Of a DNA stretch of 24,047 bases, positions 15,568 to 24,047 are shown piece after piece. The stretch is from JBDTNL01 sp039933785 (GTDB taxonomy: Bacteria > Acidobacteriota > Thermoanaerobaculia > Multivoradales > JAGPDF01), in NCBI GenBank assembly GCA_039933785.1, contig JBDTNL010000062.1:1-24047 (forward strand), given 5' to 3'. The number at the start of each line of letters is the position of its first letter. Positions within the stretch are counted from its first letter, which is position 1. The notes below the pieces were generated by a model. It saw only the letters and a list, made by a program, of their open reading frames with translations, was not told the origin of the DNA and ran no database searches. The position numbers were made by a program, and so were the translations under genes.

Positions 15568-17299
15568 CGAGGCTTAGGAACACGCCGAGGTAGCGTTCAT
15601 CCGCGTTGTGACGCCAGGTTCGCACGGGAATCGCCCCGCTACTGCTATCGAGCAGGACCCGATAGTAGAACTCGTGCGAGGGGGCAGGAAAAAAGCCGCC
15701 TAGATCCCGGGCTACCGGTTCGACTGGGAGGAGAATCGCGACGCCATCGGACCGCTTCGCCTCGCTGTCGAAGCGCACGCTGACCTCCTGTCGGCCACAA
15801 CTCGCTCGCACCTGGTTGTCTTTCGCGAACGAATAGAGCTTGAACTCGAGCTCACCGAGCGCCCGCGGGCTGACCACGAAGATCTCCGCTCGCGCGCCGC
15901 CCTGCATCCAGAGGCCGTGACTCCGGTTCTCTTCGAGGAACAGTTCGCGCTTGGGTAACCACCAGGTGAGGTCGCCCTGAGATCTCGCGCCGTAGGCCTC
16001 GAGCCGGTGTGCGCCAAGCAAAGTGAGCTCGGTCGGAAGAGCCGACCGTGACCACGAAGGCGCCGCGGCATGCCCAGCCCTCTCGAACCGGGGCAGAGAC
16101 GCAGGCAGCACCCAAAACCCAGCCGCCACGGCGGCCAACATGAGCCAGCGTCGGCGAACCGCGCCGGCGGGGAGAAAGAACAATGCCGGAACGAGGCCCG
16201 CCAGACGAGTGAACCCAAGATCGCCGATCGGCGCGGACCAGGCCTCCGTGCGCAGCAACGCCAGGCCCAGCATCCCGGCGCCGAACGCGGCCACCAGAAG
16301 CCAGCGCACGCGGTCGCGGGGACCGAGTACGAACATCAACAGCGCCGCGACAGCAAAGGGATAGAACGCGAGCATGCCGCAATTGCGGCCCATCAACAGA
16401 TAACCCAGGTTCCGTGCCACCACCCGAGGCTGACGCTCCAAGGCGTGAAACCCGCGCAGTCCATTCAGAGAAACCCCTTCCGAGAACCCATCCAGGCCGC
16501 GATCCAACGAACCCGCATCGAAAAAGACGCGAACTTCGGTAGCGCCGCTCCTCCACTCCGCGAAGGACTGGCCGGCGAGCCGTGACTGGCCGGCGCCCAG
16601 AAGGGCCCACGATAGCGCCAGGGCGCCAACCAACGTCGCCCAGTTTGCGGCCCGCTGTCGGAACAGCAGATCGATAAGGACCGCCGCCGCGACCGAGGCG
16701 GCCATTGGTTCCTGATGCACCAGCACGCCCAAGAGCGTGCCCACGAGAATCCATCGCGACCAGCGGCCGTTGGTCAGTCGACGCTCGCGCCACCACAGCC
16801 CGAGGGCCGCGAACGCACAGGTGAACTCGAAGCCGTGCGCCCCCAACCGGAGCGCGTACCCGAGTGCCGCGGACCCGAGGACAAAGCCGACCGCGAAAAG
16901 GCCTCCGGCGTCGCCAGCGCCGTCCCGCAGCCGCCAGGCGAGCGCGGCAGCGCCGAGAATCAACAGGGCATTGAAGAAGACGACGCCCTTGAACCCAAAT
17001 ACCGCGTACCAAGGCAAGGCCAGGAGAGTGAACGCAATCGGGCCGGCGAAACGGCGCGTCACGCCGCCATCCGTCGACGTCAGGACCAGCCCCTCCGGTC
17101 CCGAATGAAAAGTTAGATAGGACCGATCGAGGTCGGCTGCGTCAACTCGAAGGTCGTGGTCGTGCCACAGGCTGGCGATCTTCAGGGCTTCCGTCGCCTC
17201 GTCTCCGAGGGGCGTCGAGGCGGGAAAACGCTGCAATCCAACCGCGAAACCGAGCGCCACGAGGGCCAGCGCGGAGGCGGCAATAAAGCGGCGTCGCAT
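15551..17299 (-). CDS. GT-C-like polytopic membrane protein with C-terminal soluble domain
   Basis: This 582-residue protein has roughly ten membrane helices in its first 390 residues and a soluble C-terminal part. Features like those of GT-C sugar or lipid-linked transferases are an acidic first external loop (PLGDEATEALKIASLW), GRNCGMLAFYPFAVAAL near residue 300 and DLGFTRLAGLVPALFFLP near 370. These parallel the FSPARGLLVFSP and SWGPRWLTDVLPLL segments of the protein at 1141-3810, suggesting distant relationship. After residue ~395 a soluble domain, probably beta-rich, follows (GELEFKLYSFAKDN, EFYYRVLLDSS). Such enzymes use polyprenyl-phosphate sugars, but substrate and activity are unproven. 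The ATG is the first codon of the minus-strand block at the divergent junction with the M23 gene. Confidence 0.7.
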   Translation of the reverse strand: MRRRFIAASALALVALGFAVGLQRFPASTPLGDEATEALKIASLWHDHDLRVDAADLDRSYLTFHSGPEGLVLTSTDGGVTRRFAGPIAFTLLALPWYAVFGFKGVVFFNALLILGAAALAWRLRDGAGDAGGLFAVGFVLGSAALGYALRLGAHGFEFTCAFAALGLWWRERRLTNGRWSRWILVGTLLGVLVHQEPMAASVAAAVLIDLLFRQRAANWATLVGALALSWALLGAGQSRLAGQSFAEWRSGATEVRVFFDAGSLDRGLDGFSEGVSLNGLRGFHALERQPRVVARNLGYLLMGRNCGMLAFYPFAVAALLMFVLGPRDRVRWLLVAAFGAGMLGLALLRTEAWSAPIGDLGFTRLAGLVPALFFLPAGAVRRRWLMLAAVAAGFWVLPASLPRFERAGHAAAPSWSRSALPTELTLLGAHRLEAYGARSQGDLTWWLPKRELFLEENRSHGLWMQGGARAEIFVVSPRALGELEFKLYSFAKDNQVRASCGRQEVSVRFDSEAKRSDGVAILLPVEPVARDLGGFFPAPSHEFYYRVLLDSSSGAIPVRTWRHNADERYLGVFLSLDGQAP

Positions 17300-17346
17300 G
17301 GCGCGGGCACGCTAACACAGCGTCTTCGGGTCGCTGTCCGCCCCAC

Positions 17347-17375
17347 TTGACAAGGCGATCCTCCCGGGCGAAAAT
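17347..17375 (+). promoter_or_regulatory. Sigma-70-type promoter for the M23 peptidase gene
   Basis: A perfect TTGACA (17347-17352), a 17-base spacer and GAAAAT (17370-17375, four of six matches) lie in the 142-base divergent gap. Transcription would start near 17382, leaving a leader of about 60 bases before the ATG. Confidence 0.55.
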
Positions 17376-17441
17376 CGCGGTTCCTCTTCAAGAGTCGTCG
17401 TCCCGGAGGTTAATCGATACCGCTTTGCCCGTTGCCGAACG

Positions 17442-18323
17442 ATGGAACTGAAACATCACACCATCATCCTCGTCCCCCACGAGCGAGCTCAGTTCCGCAA
17501 GTGGCGGATCAGCAATCGACAGGTCTGGGTCATCGCGTCCACCTTCGCGGCCGTAACTCTCGCCGCCGCGTTCATCACGGTCTCCTTCTTCAGCACCCGA
17601 CTCGATCAGAACGAGCTCGCGTCCATCCGTCAAGAGAACGAGCAGCTCAAGCAGGCCAATAGCACCTTCGAGCAGAGCCTCTCGGCCCTGCGTTCGCAAC
17701 TCGGCGAATACGAAAACCGCACCCGCAAGCTCGCTATCGTCGCCGGCCTCGAGAATCCCCCGTCCGGCGGCGAAGGCGGCGTTGGCGGTGTGGAGACTCC
17801 GGCCAACAGCGACGCGCACGGCCTGCGCACGCTCGCCGTGCGAGTCGACAGTCTGTCGAGCAGCCTGAGTCAGGTCGAACAGCGGCTAGAGGATCGCAGT
17901 CGCTGGATTTCAGCAACGCCAGCGATCGCCCCGGTGAAGGGCATCGTCACCAGCGCCTTCGGCATTCGCCGCGACCCCATCAACGGCAACCTCGCCAACC
18001 ACTTGGCCATCGACATCGCGGCGCCGGCAGGTAAACCGGTTCTGGCGGCTGCCGACGGTCTGGTCACCCGCTCGGGCATGGTTCCCGGCGGCCTCGGCAT
18101 CGCGGTCTTCCTCGCCCACGGCTACGGGCTCACCACGCACTACGGCCACATGTCCCGCATCAACGTGAAGCCCGGACAGCACGTGAAGCGCGGCGACGTC
18201 ATCGGCTTCGTCGGTAACACCGGTCGCGCCACCGGCTATCACCTGCACTACGAGGTCTGGCAGGACGGCAAGCCGGTCGACCCGATCGCGTACATCCTCG
18301 ACGCCGGTCGCGGCTCGTCCTAG
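17442..18323 (+). CDS. M23 (LytM-type) metallopeptidase with membrane anchor and coiled coil
   Basis: The 293-residue protein has a short cytoplasmic N-terminus, one membrane helix (about 28-50) and a coiled coil (about 52-98, with a second helical stretch 126-152 after a Gly-rich linker). A C-terminal M23 domain runs from about 163 to the end. Zinc and catalytic residues are present: His187 and Asp191 (HLAID), His236 (HYGH), and His267 and His269 (HLH). It therefore should be an active periplasmic endopeptidase that cuts peptidoglycan cross-links, rather than a degenerate EnvC-like activator. The linker GGEGGVGG may allow movement of the domain. The only GGAGG box is 33 bases upstream of the ATG, and no alternative in-frame start exists between them. 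The gene lies 182 bases upstream of secA on the same strand. Confidence 0.93.
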   Translation: MELKHHTIILVPHERAQFRKWRISNRQVWVIASTFAAVTLAAAFITVSFFSTRLDQNELASIRQENEQLKQANSTFEQSLSALRSQLGEYENRTRKLAIVAGLENPPSGGEGGVGGVETPANSDAHGLRTLAVRVDSLSSSLSQVEQRLEDRSRWISATPAIAPVKGIVTSAFGIRRDPINGNLANHLAIDIAAPAGKPVLAAADGLVTRSGMVPGGLGIAVFLAHGYGLTTHYGHMSRINVKPGQHVKRGDVIGFVGNTGRATGYHLHYEVWQDGKPVDPIAYILDAGRGSS

Positions 18324-18335
18324 GTCGCCCCCCAA

Positions 18336-18351
18336 TCCCTCTCGTGAGGGA
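18336..18351 (+). terminator. Possible weak terminator after the M23 gene
   Basis: A six-base-pair hairpin (TCCCTC with GAGGGA, loop TCGT) lies 13 bases after the stop codon and is followed by a pyrimidine-rich ATCTTCTTC. The stem is short and the T-run imperfect, so it may only attenuate transcription towards secA. Confidence 0.35.
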
Positions 18352-18505
18352 ATCTTCTTCACCCGAAAGACGTTGCAGGAATAGGCCGGCGGCGGACGCC
18401 GGGGCCTTATGGAGGCTCTGCTAAACTCGCCTTCTCGAGCGCGTCGTACGCCTGACCTCAATTGATCCGCCCGCTCGCACCCTCGGATTCCCGGAAAGAC
18501 TTCCC

Positions 18506-21202
<2,697 letters not shown>

Positions 21203-21402
21203 CTGGTTGCTCAAAGTAGCAAGAGGTCGATCACCGGTTCGGCGGGTGACCGGGCACGGAGGGCTCCCGCTGATGCGCGGAGCCGCAGAATCCGTTCGCC
21301 TGTGCGAGCGTCTCGTCTCCGGCGAGCACACCAGCGGGATACCGCGCCCGGGCAGGACCCGCCGAACCGAGTGATCGGCCGCTGCCCGAGCGCGGCGATA
21401 AA

Positions 21403-22017
21403 CTACTTCTTCCGCGTGTAAACGATCTCCATCATCTTCATCTGCTTCCCGTCCGGCCCCGGCCCGGAGAGCTCGAAGGCCTGCTTATCCGCTCCGTCCG
21501 GCTTCAGCGTCATGTGGAACTTTGCCGCCTTGCCGGTGATCGGATCGTTCGAGGTCCCCTCGTAGGTGCAGGCGCCGGCTGCGTCGCAGGTACCCCAGCT
21601 GGTCAGCGGTCCCGTCGACATACTGTCCATCCAGATGCTCCAGTACTTCTTCGACACGTTGTCGTAGCCCTGTGTGCCCATACCCTCGTACGGCTGCCCC
21701 ATCATCGTCGAATGGACGGTCTGGGTGAGCACTCTGCCGCCCAGGAGGCTGGCGAATTCCGCCGTGCCCTTGTCATGCTCCGGCGTGGGACCGCCGTACG
21801 CGGTCACGTCCATGTCCCAGGTGCCCACCATCTTGCCCATCTGCATGTGCTCCGGTCCGGGAGTGCCGGCCTTCGCGTACGCCTCCATCATCTTCTGCTC
21901 GTCGGCCGACATTTGCGGAGCCTTCGCTGGCTCCGCCGCCATCGCCGGCTTCGCCACCACGCACAACAGTAAAACTGCGTAGCTCATCCATGAACGCTTG
22001 GAACGCCTAGTCTTCAT
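21403..22017 (-). CDS. Secreted DUF1579-family protein
   Basis: The 204-residue protein has a signal peptide (basic MKTRRSKRSW, hydrophobic core YAVLLLCVVA, likely cleavage after AMA near residue 27). The mature part starts with a helical EQKMMEAYAKAGTPGPEHMQMGKMVGTWDMDV segment and continues as a beta-rich domain of the DUF1579 family (VGTWDMDV, GGRVLTQTV, GYDNVSKKYWSIWMDSMSTG, FHMTLKPDG, MMEIVYTRK). These proteins resemble small beta-barrel lipid- or ligand-binding folds, but their function is unknown. Two cysteines (CDAAGAC) could form a disulfide after export. A strong AAGGAGGAG ribosome site precedes the ATG. It is divergent from guaB and convergent with secA. Confidence 0.85.
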   Translation of the reverse strand: MKTRRSKRSWMSYAVLLLCVVAKPAMAAEPAKAPQMSADEQKMMEAYAKAGTPGPEHMQMGKMVGTWDMDVTAYGGPTPEHDKGTAEFASLLGGRVLTQTVHSTMMGQPYEGMGTQGYDNVSKKYWSIWMDSMSTGPLTSWGTCDAAGACTYEGTSNDPITGKAAKFHMTLKPDGADKQAFELSGPGPDGKQMKMMEIVYTRKK

Positions 22018-22100
22018 ACTCTCCTCCTTGACGGTCAGGGTTACACCACCAGTCTAAGACTCTCCTTCCGCCTTTGGGAGCCGTTCTTTTTTCCCCGGTC

Positions 22101-22109
22101 TGTTATGAT
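22101..22109 (+). promoter_or_regulatory. Extended -10 promoter candidate for guaB
   Basis: TGT followed by TATGAT (TGn plus five of six matches to TATAAT) lies 52 bases before the guaB ATG. The -35 region is poor, which is acceptable for an extended -10 promoter. Confidence 0.45.
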
Positions 22110-22161
22110 TCGCCAAAGGGCCGGGGTTTCCTCCCCGTCCCTTCCCCCAGAGGACCCGCCG

Positions 22162-23646
22162 ATGCACCGCGAAGAGCCTCGCTTGGCGCTTACCTTCGAT
22201 GATGTCCTGATCGTGCCCGGTCTCTCCGAAGTGCACCCTGGCATGGTCGATCTCAAGACCCGGCTGTGCCGGCGCATCCAGCTCAACATCCCGATTCTCT
22301 CCGCCGCCATGGACACCGTGACCGAGTCGCGTCTCGCGATCGCACTGGCGCAGGAAGGCGGCTTGGGCGTCGTCCACAAGAATCTCTCGATCGACGCCCA
22401 AGCAATGGAAGTCGACAAAGTGAAACGCAGCGAAGCCGGCATGATCGTCGATCCGATCACCATGCGCCCCGACCAGAGCATCAAGGAAGCGCTCGCCATG
22501 ATGGCGAACTACAAGATCTCGGGCGTACCCGTCACCAACACGCAAGGCCAGCTGGTCGGCATCCTCACCAACCGCGACCTGCGCTTCGAGACCGATCTCT
22601 CGAAGCGGATCGGCGACCTGATGACCAAGGAAGACCTGGTCACCGTTCCCGAGGGCACCACCCTCGAAGAGGCCAAGGCGCTGCTCCACCAGCACAAGAT
22701 CGAAAAGCTCCTGGTGGTCGACCGCAGCGGCAATCTCAAGGGCCTGATCACCGTCAAGGACATCCAGAAGATGATCGAGTACCCCAACGCGTGCAAGGAC
22801 GAGCTCGGCCGCCTGCGCGTCGGCGGCGCCGTCGGTGCGAGTGGCGATTTCCTCGAGCGCGCCCGCGCCTTGGTCGACGCCAAGGTCGATCTCCTGGTAC
22901 TCGATTCCTCGCACGCCCACAGCACCGGCGTGCTCGACGCGACCGCGCGCCTCCGCGCGGCTTTCCCCGACACCGCGCTGATGGTCGGCAACGTGGCGAG
23001 CGGCGCTGGCGCCACGGCGCTCATCGAGCGGGGCGTCGACGCGATCAAGGTCGGCATCGGCCCGGGCTCCATCTGCACCACCCGCATCGTCACCGGCGCC
23101 GGCGTGCCGCAGATCACCGCGATCACCGATTGCGTGAACGCCGCGGGCGAGAAGGATATTCCAGTGATCGCCGACGGCGGCATCAAGTTCTCGGGCGACG
23201 TGAGCAAGGCGATCGCGGCGGGAGCTGCCACCGTGATGATCGGCTCCCTCTTCGCCGGAACGGAAGAGAGCCCGGGCGAGACCATCCTCTACCAGGGCCG
23301 TACGTACAAGGCCTACCGCGGCATGGGATCGCTCTCGGCCATGGCGCGCGGCGGCGCCGAGCGCTACTTCCAGGACAGCAACGGCCAAAGCGCGGGCGGC
23401 AGCCTGAGCAAGCTGGTACCCGAGGGCATCGAGGGCATGGTGCCGCACAAGGGGAGCGTCCACCAGATGCTGCCCCAACTCACCGGTGGCCTGCGGGCCG
23501 GGATGGGTCTCGCAGGCTGCGCCACCATCGACGATCTCCGCACCAAGGCGAACTTCGTCCGGGTGACCGCCGCGGGGCTCAAGGAGAGCCACGCCCACGA
23601 CGTGGTCATCACCAAGGAAGCCCCGAACTACTGGGTGGAGCGGTAG
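22162..23646 (+). CDS. guaB: IMP dehydrogenase
   Basis: The 494-residue enzyme oxidises IMP to XMP with NAD, the committed step of GMP synthesis. The TIM barrel starts LTFDDVLIVPG (10-20). Two CBS domains are inserted at about 92-145 and 155-207. The barrel then resumes with LDSSHAHS (248-255), the catalytic loop GPGSICTTR with Cys306, DGGIKFSGDV, GSLFAGTEESPGE and the flap YKAYRGMGS. The C-terminal ATIDDLRTKANFVRVTAAGLKESHAHDV is typical. The ATG at 22162 is chosen over an in-frame ATG at 22105 because the family start (LALTFDDV) lies close to it, an AGAGGA box precedes it, and the upstream ATG overlaps the promoter. guaA, often the next gene, is absent; a convergent gene ends 11 bases away. 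Confidence 0.97.
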   Translation: MHREEPRLALTFDDVLIVPGLSEVHPGMVDLKTRLCRRIQLNIPILSAAMDTVTESRLAIALAQEGGLGVVHKNLSIDAQAMEVDKVKRSEAGMIVDPITMRPDQSIKEALAMMANYKISGVPVTNTQGQLVGILTNRDLRFETDLSKRIGDLMTKEDLVTVPEGTTLEEAKALLHQHKIEKLLVVDRSGNLKGLITVKDIQKMIEYPNACKDELGRLRVGGAVGASGDFLERARALVDAKVDLLVLDSSHAHSTGVLDATARLRAAFPDTALMVGNVASGAGATALIERGVDAIKVGIGPGSICTTRIVTGAGVPQITAITDCVNAAGEKDIPVIADGGIKFSGDVSKAIAAGAATVMIGSLFAGTEESPGETILYQGRTYKAYRGMGSLSAMARGGAERYFQDSNGQSAGGSLSKLVPEGIEGMVPHKGSVHQMLPQLTGGLRAGMGLAGCATIDDLRTKANFVRVTAAGLKESHAHDVVITKEAPNYWVER

Positions 23647-23657
23647 ACCGCAAAGGT

Positions 23658-24047
23658 CTAGGGAATCAGCAGGACCTTCCCCGCCACGGTCCGGCTTTCC
23701 AAGAGAGCGTGCGCCTTGGCGCCATCCGCAAGCGCAAACCGGGCTGCGATCTCGATCTTCAACTCACCTCGACCGATCCACCCAAAGAGCTCTCCCGCGC
23801 GGCGCAGGCGCTCGTCGCGACTGGTCAGGACATTCCATAGGTCGCCGCCGGTGACCGACTTCGAGTTGTCCATCAAATAGCGCGGGTCGATGGCGGGAGG
23901 TTCGCCACCGGCCATGCCGAAGAAAACCACGTGTCCACCGATGCGGGCCGCGTCGAGGCTTCGCTGAAGCGTCTTCCCGACCGAGTCGAAGACCACATCG
24001 ACGCCAGCTCCGCCGCCAAAGCTCCTCGCGGTCTTCACCCAATCCTC
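23658..24047 (-). CDS. MDR-family NADPH:quinone oxidoreductase, C-terminal part (cut by window end)
   Basis: Only the last 129 residues or so are in the window; the reading frame stays open to the final base. The visible part is the second half of the Rossmann nucleotide-binding domain and the C-terminal helices of medium-chain dehydrogenases: GGAGVDVVFDSVGKTLQRSLDAARIGGHVVFFGMAGG, then PAIDPRYLM, and the ending LESRTVAGKVLLIP. The sequence resembles zeta-crystallin-like quinone reductases, which use NADPH and lack zinc. Substrate and full architecture cannot be judged from this fragment. It converges on guaB with an 11-base gap. Confidence 0.85.
   Translation of the reverse strand, partial: EDWVKTARSFGGGAGVDVVFDSVGKTLQRSLDAARIGGHVVFFGMAGGEPPAIDPRYLMDNSKSVTGGDLWNVLTSRDERLRRAGELFGWIGRGELKIEIAARFALADGAKAHALLESRTVAGKVLLIP

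Noticed and set aside
18381..18408. GC-rich hairpin before secA as a riboswitch or secM-like regulator
   Set aside because: The stem has a two-base bulge and there is no small leader gene or arrest-like peptide; nothing beyond a simple GC-rich hairpin can be supported.
21203..21402. Possible small gene or RNA after secA
   Set aside because: An open frame runs through this gap but resembles no protein and reads from inside secA. A hairpin (GGCTCC with GGAGCC, 21262-21284) has a bulge and no T-run, so it was not called a terminator.

Overview
The window is a GC-rich, gene-dense piece of a bacterial chromosome. It combines core housekeeping genes (secA, guaB, and the yceD-rpmF-plsX-fabD-fabG lipid/ribosomal cluster) with accessory catabolic and envelope genes. 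The mixture, with large multi-membrane proteins, an M23 peptidase next to secA, and small DUF4199 and DUF1579 proteins, resembles Acidobacteriota or a neighbouring phylum. This is an impression from gene content and protein style only; no rRNA gene or other lineage marker is present. No tRNA, rRNA, insertion sequence, phage gene or CRISPR array was seen.

Layout. (1) 22-973, plus strand: a DUF4199 membrane protein and a VOC-fold protein. (2) 1141-5611, plus strand: a multidomain membrane protein (GT-C-like membrane part, beta-rich linker, and a terpene-cyclase-like alpha-toroid carrying both a QW motif and a DxDD motif). It overlaps a UbiA-family prenyltransferase and is followed by a duplicated DoxX-like membrane protein. 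This is the most unusual part of the window. (3) 5631-10514, minus strand: four genes chained by 4-base stop/start overlaps. They encode a three-subunit xanthine-dehydrogenase-type molybdenum hydroxylase and a DUF6986 TIM-barrel aldolase/lyase-like enzyme. (4) 10576-10678: a long, nearly perfect inverted repeat. (5) 10696-14271, minus strand: fabG, fabD, plsX, rpmF and yceD in the conserved order, but without fabH between plsX and fabD and without acpP after fabG. (6) 14341-17299, minus strand: an overlapping pair, a second GT-C-like membrane protein and a membrane-anchored protein of unknown function. (7) 17442-21202, plus strand: an M23 peptidase with a coiled coil, then secA. (8) 21403-24047: a secreted DUF1579 protein (minus), guaB (plus), and the 3' end of an MDR-family quinone oxidoreductase (minus, cut by the window end).

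How the genes fit together. The L32 cluster links ribosome assembly to phospholipid and fatty-acid synthesis. The xdh operon probably oxidises a purine, since the two substrate-contacting residues typical of xanthine dehydrogenases occur at the right spacing; its fourth gene may handle a small carbon product. The 1141-4789 pair suggests a membrane pathway acting on a polyprenyl or terpenoid substrate, but that is inference. Non-ATG starts are frequent: TTG for xdhA, the DUF6986 gene and fabD, and GTG for the UbiA gene. No stretch over 300 bases lacks a gene.
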